Shown one piece after another: positions 8,435-15,223 of a stretch of DNA of 64,000 nucleotides. How positions within the stretch are numbered: the stretch's first letter is position 1; the number at the start of each line of letters is the position of its first letter. The notes below the pieces were generated by a model. The model worked only from the letters and a program-made list of their open reading frames with translations. It did not search any database and was not told where the DNA came from. Location: contig CAWFHL010000001.1 of NCBI GenBank assembly GCA_963815645.1, forward strand, positions 558,001-622,000, in the 5' to 3' direction. A program made the translations under genes and the position numbers. Source of the stretch: JBBRHQ01 sp963815645 (GTDB lineage: Bacteria > Actinomycetota > Thermoleophilia > Solirubrobacterales > 70-9).

Positions 8435-9147
8435 TTCCTCGCTCCTTCGCTCGCGTTGGTGACTCGGGCGAGGGCCAGCGCGTCCTCGACGCAGCATTTG
8501 CGCACCCGCTCGGGGTCAATCTCAAAGGCTTCGCCAACTCCCGGGGTGGCCTCCCGCACCCCGACACCCACCCGGGCGAGGTGCATCGTGCCGAGGATCT
8601 GGGCATAGATCCGGTTGGCGGTGAAGTCGGGGTCGTCGATCTCGAAGACGCCGCTCTCCTCGCCCGCGACGAGGATCGACTCCAATCTCCCCAGGCAGGC
8701 GGCCATCCCCCGGCCGAGGCGGAACCAGACCGCGCCGGAGACCAGTTCGCGCAGCTCCCCGGCGGGGCGCTGCATCAAGGAGAGCGCGCAGTCGAGGAAG
8801 GCGGGGTAATCGAGGCAGAAGCCGGCGTAGACCTCGAGGTAGGCGCGCAGGGCCGCGGCCGGATCCACGCCCTCCGGGAGGTCGGCGCAGCGCTCCTCGA
8901 GCTCGGCGAGGTAGGTGGCGACGGTGAGGACGAAGAGCTCCTCCTTGGAATCGAAGGCGCGGTAGATCAGCGCCTTGTTGATTCCGGCGGCACGGGCGAT
9001 CTCGCCCATCCGGGCGTCGCGGCGCCCTCGCTCGTCGAACAGCTCACGGGTGGTTCCGACGATCGTCTGCTCGCGGGCGCGGCGACGTTCACTTCGCGTC
9101 GCGCGCCTGCCGCGGTGCCGGGAGGAAGCAGCGGTCGAGCGGCTCAT
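8431..9147 (-). CDS. TetR-family transcriptional regulator
   Basis: About 238 residues. The N-terminal helix-turn-helix domain lies at residues ~25-72, with MGEIARAAGINKALIYRAF and SKEELF, and a divergent helical ligand domain follows. I start it at ATG 9147. A TTG two codons earlier is possible. A strong 22-base palindrome lies 12-33 bases upstream, so autoregulation is likely. The downstream hydrolase overlaps by four bases and the upstream SDR ends at the palindrome, so hydrolase, SDR and possibly TauE are probable targets. The ligand cannot be inferred. Confidence 0.9.
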   Translation of the reverse strand: MSRSTAASSRHRGRRATRSERRRAREQTIVGTTRELFDERGRRDARMGEIARAAGINKALIYRAFDSKEELFVLTVATYLAELEERCADLPEGVDPAAALRAYLEVYAGFCLDYPAFLDCALSLMQRPAGELRELVSGAVWFRLGRGMAACLGRLESILVAGEESGVFEIDDPDFTANRIYAQILGTMHLARVGVGVREATPGVGEAFEIDPERVRKCCVEDALALARVTNASEGARK

Positions 9148-9158
9148 CCTCAAACTGT

Positions 9159-9180
9159 AACCGATGGTTAACCGTCGGTT
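9159..9180. promoter_or_regulatory. TetR-type operator palindrome
   Basis: A 22-base near-perfect dyad: left half AACCGATGGT, right half ACCGTCGGTT around a central TA, with only one mismatched pair of positions (20 of 22 self-complementary). AACCGNNGGTT-type half sites are typical of TetR-family operators. It lies directly upstream of the tetR start (9147) and touches the stop of the SDR gene. Confidence 0.65.
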
Positions 9181-9969
9181 ACGCGCCGGTCCGCCGCACC
9201 GCCCGGCGCATTCCCTCGAGCCACTTCTCCGGATCGGCTCCCTTGACGGCGATGTGGCGGGAGACCTCGGGGTGCGGGAGGAGCAGGAACCTGTCCTGTT
9301 TGAGAGCGTCGATCGCCGCGGTGGCGGCCTCCTCCGGGCTGAGCACCCCGCCCGCCTCGAGGATCGCGCCGCCGACCGGGTCCTCGCGGGCCGCGTCGAG
9401 CATCGGCGTATCGACCGCCTGCGGGCAGAGACAGGAGACCCCGATCCCGCGCTCCCCGTAGGTGACCGCCAGCCACTCGGCGACCGAGACCGCGGCGTGC
9501 TTGGTCACCGTGTAGGGCATCGCCGAGACCTGCATGGTCAGCCCGGCGGCCGATGCGGTGCTGACCAGGTGGCCCCCGCCGCGCTCGAGCATCTCCGGCA
9601 GCAGCGCCCGCGCCGCCCAGATGTGGGCCATGACGTTGATCCGCCAGCACGCGTCCCAGCCCTGATCGTCGGCCTCCGGACCGCCGGATGGGCCGGGGAC
9701 CCCGGCGTTCGACCAGAAGAGGTCGATCGGGCCGTTGGCGGCCCGTGCCTCGGCGATCAGGCCGCGACACCTCGTCCTCACTGGCGACATCGGCGGCGAT
9801 CGCGGTGCCGTCGATCTCCGCGGCGACCGCGGACGCGGCCCCGGCGATCGAGGTCGGATACCACCACCGCGCCGGCACCCTCCTCGGCGAAGCGCCGCGC
9901 CAGGGCGCTGCCGATGCCCCCGGCGGCCCCGGTGATCACCACGTGTCGGCCCTCGATCTCGATCGGCAG
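9179..9969 (-). CDS. Short-chain dehydrogenase/reductase (two frameshifts)
   Basis: NAD(P)-dependent oxidoreductase of about 260 residues. The N-part reads RHVVITGAAGGIGSALARR (TGxxxGIG nucleotide motif). A shift near 9850 leads to AEIDGTAIAADVASEDEV, and another near 9775 leads to DLFWSNAGVPG, STASAAG and the catalytic YTVTK with downstream CPQAVDTPML. The family normally begins a few residues before RHVV, yet no ATG, GTG or TTG lies there after the in-frame TAG. A CTG at 9969 is the best candidate, or a base error has removed the start. It lies 10 bases below tauE. Confidence 0.75.
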
Positions 9970-9979
9970 ATCCTATGGC

Positions 9980-10733
9980 TCAGCCGTAGGCGTTGATCCC
10001 GAGGACGACCGCGACCAGGATGCCGGCGATCGCGATCACCAGCCGCAGGGTGTCGCCGTCGATCCGCTTGGCGATCCAGGCGCCCGACTGGCCGCCGATC
10101 ATCGAGGAGACCATGAGGATCAGCGCCGGGCCCCAGTGGACCGGGGCGAGGAAGGCGTAGACGACGGCCGCCAGCAGGTTCATCAGCCCGGCGATCACCA
10201 CCTTGATCGCGTTCAGCCGCTGGATCGACTCGAGCACGAAGAGCCCGAGGATGGCGATCAGCAGGATGCCGACCGCGGAGCCGAAGTAGGCGGCGTAGGC
10301 GCCGGCGAAGAGGATCCCGCCGAACAGGATAGGGCGAGCGCTCGTTGCCGGCGTGGCTGACCCGGCTGGTCAGCTGCGGCTGGAAGAGCAGCAGCAGGCA
10401 GGAGACGAAGACCAGTGCCGGGACGATCAGCTCGAAGGTGTCGTTGGGGGTGAGCAGCAGCAGCGCCGTGCCGGCCGCGGCGCCGATCAGCGAGGGCACG
10501 CAGAGCCGGATGATCCGGGCCCGCTGCGAGCTGACCTCCTCGGAGTAGCCGATCGCCGCCCCGAGCGCCCCGGGGATCAGGCCGACGGTGCTGGTCACGT
10601 TGGCGGCCAGCTGCGGCACCCCGACCGCGATCAGGGTCGGGAAGGTGATCAGCGAGCCGGCGCCGGCCAGAGCGTTGGAGATGCCCGCGAGAAAACCGGC
10701 GACGGCGACCGCGAGGATCTCGAGCACGCTCAT
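9980..10733 (-). CDS. TauE/SafE-family membrane permease (one frameshift)
   Basis: About 250-residue integral membrane protein of the sulfite/organosulfonate exporter (4-toluene sulfonate uptake) family. The first repeat, with LAVAVAGFLAGISNALAGAG and LAANVTSTVGLIPGALGA, reads from ATG 10733. A shift near 10330 is followed by the second half: LLIAILGLFVLESIQRLNAI, LMNLLAAVVYAFL, SSMIGGQSGAWIAKR. Eight membrane segments are expected. Members move sulfite, sulfoacetate or related anions; the substrate here is unknown. It heads a minus-strand run through SDR, TetR and hydrolase. Confidence 0.82.
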
Positions 10734-10775
10734 CGGGCGAGCCAGGCTATCTGGCGGCAAAGGACCGGCCCCGGC

Positions 10776-10824
10776 GGGGTGGGACCTTTGAAGCGCCATA
10801 TAGGCACCTGAAAGGTCCCACCCC
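10776..10824. repeat. 49-base near-palindromic element in a divergent promoter region
   Basis: Fourteen-base perfect arms GGGGTGGGACCTTT (10776-10789) and AAAGGTCCCACCCC (10811-10824) flank a 21-base centre that itself pairs in part (GCC-ATATA-GGC). It lies between the divergently transcribed tauE (start 10733) and VOC gene (start 10849), so it is not an ordinary terminator. A large operator, a cruciform site or a mobile REP-like palindrome are alternatives. I saw no second copy in the window. Confidence 0.6.
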
Positions 10825-10848
10825 CATGGGGGCCGTAGGATCGCTGCG

Positions 10849-11175
10849 ATGGACGCGCCGCTGATCGAGTTCCCCGCCGATGACCCCGATCGCGCCCTGC
10901 GCTTCTGGTCCGCCGTGCTCGGGGTCGAGCTGGCGCCGCGCGCAGAGGACCAGGGCTCGGGCTGGGAGTCGGAGTCGGGCGGCTTGCGCCTCGGGGTGCA
11001 CGAGCGCGGCCGCGGCCCGGGCGACACCGCCTCGCTCCCCTACCTCGGCGTCGGAGACATGGAGGCGGCGCTGCAGCGGGTCCGCGAGCACGGCGGCTCG
11101 GTGATCCATCCGGGCGAGCGCTGGTCGATCTGCCGCGACTCGGAGGGCAGCCCGTTCGCGCTCAGCGCCGACTGA
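10849..11175 (+). CDS. VOC-family (glyoxalase/bleomycin-resistance-like) protein
   Basis: 108-residue single-module VOC protein. It has the typical opening IEFPADDPDRALRFWSAVLG, a central GLRLGVHERG strand, PYLGVGDMEAALQRVREHGG and a final CRDSEGSPFALS with Asp/Glu in the metal position. Members are metal-dependent lyases, isomerases, dioxygenases or binding proteins acting in the cytoplasm, and no specific activity can be assigned. Start ATG 10849, 24 bases beyond the palindromic element, which may regulate it. Confidence 0.78.
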   Translation: MDAPLIEFPADDPDRALRFWSAVLGVELAPRAEDQGSGWESESGGLRLGVHERGRGPGDTASLPYLGVGDMEAALQRVREHGGSVIHPGERWSICRDSEGSPFALSAD

Positions 11176-11200
11176 TCGCCACCACCGTCGGGACCGGCGG

Positions 11201-12020
11201 CTAGGGCGAGATGTAGAAGGGGTTGGGGAGCTTGAAGGCGCGGGAGGCGTGGCCGCCGGCGAGGTCGCTCTCCTGGTCGCCGACGTTGAGGATGATCCGG
11301 TAGCCCTGCTGCTCGATCTTCGCCCGCTCGCCGCTCTTATAAGCGGTCAGGGTGGTGCCGCCTGGGTTGAGGGCGAGGCCGCTCCAGCCGGAGTAACCGG
11401 CCCGGGTCAGGTTCTGCACCGTGAGGCTCTGGAACGCGGTCGGGCGGCCGGTGATGAAGAAGACGGCGACGCCGTTCGCCTTGGCGACGTCATAGAGCTG
11501 CAGGGTCGGGGCGATCGCCGGCAGGGTCGCGCTCGCCGCCCCCTGGGCGAGCGAGGCGATGGCGTTCTTGAAGTCACCGAGGAAGGCGTAGTTGGAGAGC
11601 GAGGTCTCGTCGATGTCGAGGACGAGGGCGGGCTTGCGCCATCCGCAGTGCGGCGGGCGCGATGCCGTCGCGGCCGGCGCTCCTGCGGCAGTGGCCCCGG
11701 TGCGCCGCCATCCGGTGCAGACGCACGGCGAGGTAGCGCAGCGCCCGCGCGTCGACCGCGGTCAGGTCCTTCTCGTACTGGCCGGAGTCGTGGTAGGCCT
11801 TGAGCAGCGGCGCCAGGTCTCCGGCGCCGACGGTCCCGGTTCCGCCGACCAGCGGCAGCCCGACCCCGGTCGGCCGGATCCCGAGGATCGGGGTTCCGTC
11901 GCTGACCGAGGTCGTGCGGATCTGGTCCGATCCCCCGCTCGCCGCCAGCGCCACCGCGGCGGCGATCAGGGCTCCGGCGAGGAACAGCAGGGCGCCGCGA
12001 AGCAGCCGGCCGCGCCTCAC
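11201..12020 (-). CDS. Secreted HAD-superfamily (class IIIB) acid phosphatase (one frameshift)
   Basis: About 272 residues. A GTG start at 12020 is followed by RRGRLLRGAL and a hydrophobic segment FLAGALIAAAVALAASGG, a signal peptide or membrane anchor. After a shift near 11705 come HAD motif I LVLDIDETSLSNYAF, motif II FFITGRPTAF (Thr/Gly-Arg-Pro, as in plant-type acid phosphatases), and the basic and acidic motifs near SGERAKIEQ and ILNVGDQESDL. It is predicted to hydrolyse phosphomonoesters outside the membrane. The GTG overlaps the stop of the ImmA/IrrE protease gene, making it the last gene of the sigma-factor operon, an unusual partner for a regulatory cassette. Confidence 0.82.
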
Positions 12021-12610
12021 GCCGACCTCGGCACAGTCTGGTGCAGTCGCCTGCCCATCGCCGCCTGGGAGCTGCCGAAGCGCTCGCACATCTGCTCGAA
12101 CTCGCCTTCGCACTCGGCGTAGTGGCGACGCATCAGTTCCTCCGGCATCAGCAGCGCAGCGGCGAACATGTTCGCCTCCTCCTCGGTCACCGGCAGCGGC
12201 GGACGGGTGTCTGCGGGCTTGCCCTCATCCGGATCCACGGTCACCTTACGGCAGAAGAGCGCCTGCTGGCCGGTTCGGTGGAGCACCCAGTGCCCGAGCT
12301 CGTGGCCGATCGTGAAGCGCCGGCGGGGCGGCCACTGGCGGGCCTCCTCGGCATTCACCCAGATCTCGCCCTTCGCGGTGAGCAGCAGGCCCGAGACGCT
12401 GCCCGGGTCGGACTCGGGGCTGCCCGGGGCCGTCGTCAGGTCCTCGACGTCGCGGACGTGGAGGCAGAACACGGAGTCGACGATGTCCTCGACCGGGATC
12501 GGCAGCGACTCGCCGTCCCATATGTAGGGGGGGACCTCGGCGAGCACCTCCGCCGCGCGTCGCTCGATCGCTGCCTGGTCGATCTGGCCTTCCTCCATCC
12601 CTGCGGGCAT
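12017..12610 (-). CDS. ImmA/IrrE-family metallopeptidase
   Basis: 197 residues. The zinc-peptidase motif HELGH lies at 103-107 within RFTIGHELGHWVL. The third ligand region EEEANMFAAALLMPEEL (143-159) is characteristic of ImmA/IrrE proteases, which cleave XRE-type repressors in response to DNA damage or other signals. A strand IWVNAEEARQWPPRRR precedes the active site as usual. The ATG is one base after the stop of the 86-residue gene, and its own end overlaps the phosphatase start. An XRE-like protein and an ECF sigma factor lie upstream in the same operon and are the natural substrate candidates (inference). Confidence 0.92.
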   Translation of the reverse strand: MPAGMEEGQIDQAAIERRAAEVLAEVPPYIWDGESLPIPVEDIVDSVFCLHVRDVEDLTTAPGSPESDPGSVSGLLLTAKGEIWVNAEEARQWPPRRRFTIGHELGHWVLHRTGQQALFCRKVTVDPDEGKPADTRPPLPVTEEEANMFAAALLMPEELMRRHYAECEGEFEQMCERFGSSQAAMGRRLHQTVPRSA

Positions 12611-12611
12611 C

Positions 12612-12872
12612 CTAATCGCGGCCGCCCGACCCGCCCGCCTCCCACCCGTCGCCGATCCCGAGCCGGCGCGCCAGCTGCGCCCAGCCGCTGAGCTCGGTCA
12701 GCGAGGAGGGGCCGGCGCGACCGGCCTGCTCGCGGATCGCCAGCAGCAGCCGGCGGCGAGCGGCCGGGCGGTGCGCGAGCGAGGTCGCGATCAGGTCGGC
12801 CAGCACCCAGTCGCTCTCACGAAGCGCAAACGCAAACAGCGCCACGGGATCGCGGTGGGCACTTCGGGTCAT
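12612..12872 (-). CDS. 86-residue helical protein of the sigma/ImmA operon
   Basis: Unrecognised small protein, largely helical and Arg/Ala-rich (LADLIATSLAHRPAARRRLL, LAIREQAGRAGPSSLTEL), with a Gly-rich tail. It sits between the XRE-like gene and the ImmA/IrrE gene with a one-base spacer to the latter, so it belongs to the operon. It could be an adaptor or a regulator fragment. Codon bias is normal. The start ATG at 12872 has only a weak ribosome site. Confidence 0.6.
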   Translation of the reverse strand: MTRSAHRDPVALFAFALRESDWVLADLIATSLAHRPAARRRLLLAIREQAGRAGPSSLTELSGWAQLARRLGIGDGWEAGGSGGRD

Positions 12873-12941
12873 GGGGGACGGGTCGGGGCGCCGGTTGGGT
12901 TACTGACGGCGGTCGCGAGTGGCCCGCTGACGCGGCCGGGC

Positions 12942-13599
12942 TCAGTCGCCGCCCGTGAAGAGGCGATCGACCTCGGCCTCCTCGGCGGCGGATCCCGGCT
13001 GCCTGCCGAGCCCCGGCTGCTCCGGCGTCCGGCGGAGCCAGACCCTTGGCCTCGTACTCGGGACGCGGGGTCGCGACCCGCGCGAAGACCGTTCCCTGGG
13101 AGGGCGGCTGGCCCTCCCCGAACTTCTCCCCGGCGCTCCGCAGGGCGGCGGCGCTCGATCCGACGATCGCCGCAAGCGCTTCCAGCACCGGGGTCGAGAC
13201 CCCCCTCGAATCGAGTGAGCCCTGCTCCATCTGGTGGTAGTACTCGGCGACCTTCTCGTTCTGTCCTCCGACCCCGAGGGCGGCCGCCAGCTGCTCGACC
13301 AGGGCGGCGCGGGTGATCTTGGCGCGATCGCGGAGCCGCGGCAGCAGCATCGGCCAGGTGCCCGCCTCGCCGCCCATCGAGCGCTCGATCCCCGCCACCA
13401 GCTCCTGGGCGGCGGAGCCCTGGTAGGCCTCGGGGTCCCAGCTGCGACCCGGCGAGCGGACCAGGTAGGCGTCGATCAGGGTCGCGAGCTCGTCGCGGTC
13501 CACGCCCTCGACCTTCTCCAGGTAGGCGCGCGGGTCGGCCTCGCCGCCGGCTCGATGCTCGGCGACGTAGTCGGTGAAGAGCTTGTCGACGTCGGCCAT
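12942..13599 (-). CDS. XRE-like helix-turn-helix protein (one frameshift)
   Basis: About 218 residues starting MADVDKLFTDYVAEHRAGG. After an N-terminal helical region (DPRAYLEKVEGVDRDELATL) comes an XRE/HTH_3-like stretch: LRDRAKITRAALVEQLAAAL, KVAEYYHQMEQGSLDSRGVS, TPVLEALAAIV. The acidic end of the protein (PGLGRQPGSAAEEAEVDRL...FTGGD) is reached after a one-base shift near 13035; without it the frame runs on as Arg-rich nonsense. The ATG lies two bases after the sigma-factor stop. Being paired with both a sigma factor and an ImmA/IrrE protease, it may act as cleavable repressor or anti-sigma; this is inference. Confidence 0.65.
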
Positions 13600-13601
13600 C
13601 G

Positions 13602-14314
13602 CTAGTCGGGGCCGCGAGCCTCCTCGAGCAGCTTCCTCAACCGCTCGCGGAATCTCTTGGCTATCTGGTGCACGTTGGCTTCGGTCATCGGTTGGGTCAG
13701 CTCGTCCCTGCAAGACATGTTGACCTGCTTCTCGGTCTCCCTGGCCGAGAGGTCCTCGAAGACGTAGAGCTCGACGACGGCGCGATGGGGCCCGCTGAGC
13801 TCGTCCATCGCCTGCGCGATCACCGACTCGGTGTCGATCGCATCGGTGGTATCGCCCTCGATCACCCGCACGCCGCGCATCGTCCTCCTCGTCGCCGCCC
13901 TCCTCGGCGAGCGGCAGGTCGGGCTTGCTCCGGGGCGGCGCGGTGGTAGTCGGCGATCCGCCGCTTGGTGATCGTCTGCAGCCAGTTGACGAACTCGCCC
14001 ACCGAGGTCCCGTCGAAGGCCGACTTCATCGCGCTGATGAAGACCTCGGAGGCGACGTCCTCGGCATCCGCGTGCGGGACCTTGATCAGGACCCTGCGGA
14101 CGACGTCGTCATAGCGCCGGAAGGCGAGGACGCCGAGGGCGGCGCGAGCGGCGTCGTGGTCGCCGGCGTCGCGCGCGGCGACGATCTCGACGATCAGCTG
14201 ATCGTCGGAGAGGCGGTCAAGCTCGTTTTCGGTCTTCGGACGGAAGTTCAAATAGAGCCTCGAGGTCAGGTCGCGAGGGAGTTGCTCGACCTGACGACGA
14301 GCGTGCTTCCCCAT
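13602..14314 (-). CDS. ECF-type RNA polymerase sigma factor (two frameshifts)
   Basis: About 235 residues when frames are joined. Region 2 is visible as DDQLIVEIVAARDAGDHDAA, YDDVVRRVLIKV, DAEDVASEVFISAMKSA and TITKRRIADYHR. Shifts near 13930 and 13890 pass through an acidic linker (DLPLAEEGGDEEDD). Region 4 follows as AMDELSGPHRAVVELYVFED, LSARETEKQV and ANVHQIAKRFRERLRKLL, with an insertion between the two region-4 helices. It would direct RNA polymerase to a regulon that probably includes its own operon. ATG 14314. A weak ECF-like GGAAC box lies in the divergent gap. Confidence 0.78.
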
Positions 14315-14369
14315 CCCGACTGGACAAATCAGCGTAGCGCTTGTATCGGACGGAACTTTCGTGGGCCTG

Positions 14370-14388
14370 AGAGCCCGATCGGCTCTCC
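14370..14388. promoter_or_regulatory. Dyad in the divergent region between the sigma operon and the MW gene
   Basis: Perfect 7-base arms GAGAGCC and GGCTCTC separated by CGATC. It lies 56 bases from the sigma-factor start and 58 from the MW-family start, a natural position for an operator bound by the XRE-like protein. It could also just form an RNA hairpin in the plus-strand leader. Confidence 0.4.
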
Positions 14389-14445
14389 GTGGGCGATTCC
14401 GGGGACGGCTGTCAGGACCCCGCCGCCGCGCCCGACCCTGGCCGC

Positions 14446-14781
14446 ATGTGGCTGATCACGACCAGCGGCTTCTACAGCGTGGTCGAGCACCGGCGCGACC
14501 CCGAGCGGCTGGTGGTCCGCGCCCGCGCCAGGGAGGACATCGAGGCGCTGCGCCGGTGGATCCCGGACGTCGAGCCGCGCTCGGACACGACCGCGGACTA
14601 CCTCTGGCGGGCCGTCGTCACCCGGGCCGAGTGGGTCGTCGCCCTCGCCCAGATGGCGAGCGAGATCGACTACCCGAACTTCAAGGCCGCGGTCGCGCAG
14701 CGCCAGGGCGCCGAGCGGGCCTGCTACTACACCGAGATCTGGCAGGTGCTGCGCCGGATCCAGCGGGAGCGGGAAGAGTGA
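14446..14781 (+). CDS. Small MW-family protein, paralogue of the one at 282
   Basis: 111-residue uncharacterised protein. Conserved positions shared with the 282-695 gene are MWLITTSGFYSVV at the N-terminus, VRAR, a Y-x-W/F-R centre, DYPNFK (~80-85) and YYTEIW (~97-102). It ends shortly after that motif, which shows that the longer hydrophobic tail of the other copy is not part of the core family. Start ATG 14446, chosen because both copies begin MW. Its stop overlaps the next GTG by two bases, so the three plus-strand genes to 16611 form an operon divergent from the sigma operon. Confidence 0.72.
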   Translation: MWLITTSGFYSVVEHRRDPERLVVRARAREDIEALRRWIPDVEPRSDTTADYLWRAVVTRAEWVVALAQMASEIDYPNFKAAVAQRQGAERACYYTEIWQVLRRIQREREE

Positions 14782-15223
14782 TCTCCCTGACCCTCCCCGG
14801 CCCCTCGCGGACGATCATCGTCGAGCCGGTCGAGCAGCCGGCGACCCCGGAGCCGCAGCGCCGGCCCGAGCCCGCCCCGGAACCGGAGGAGCCGGCACCC
14901 GAGCCGAAGCGGCCGCGCCGCAAGCCGGCGCCGGACCCCGAAGCGCGAGCCGGCGAGGAGCTGAGCGGACCGACCGTCAGAACCAGACCGGGCCGGGCGA
15001 CTCCCCTGGGATGCGCCGCAGACCGAGATCACCCTGCTGCCCGGATCTGCTGGCCCCCGACCGGGTCGTGCCCTTCCACGAGCTCTTCCCGCCCGCCTGC
15101 GCCGAGATCGAGGCACAGCGGGCGCTGCGGAACCTGATCGCCGATCCGTTCACGATCATCGTCGACGGGCGGCTGGTGATCCCGACCTCCTCGCGGGGCG
15201 ACCCGGGAGGATTCCCGGTGTGA
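14778..15223 (+). CDS. Proline/glutamate-rich protein with C-terminal folded module (frameshifted)
   Basis: Starts with GTG overlapping the preceding stop. The order is a short beta-like N-terminus (ISLTLPGPSRTIIVEPVEQP), then a Pro-Glu-Arg-rich linker of some 40 residues (PEPAPEPEEPAPEPKRPRRK). After one or two shifts near 15000 comes a compact end: PFHELFPPACAEIEAQRALR, DPFTIIVDGRLVIP. A stretch WDAPQTEITLLP in the third frame near 15010 suggests two close indels. The linker would make this an adaptor-like protein. No family recognised. Its TGA overlaps the next gene's GTG. Confidence 0.5.

Noticed and set aside
14353..14357. A GGAAC box resembling an ECF sigma -35 element in the divergent gap
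   Set aside because: No matching -10 at 16-17 bases, and five bases alone are weak evidence.
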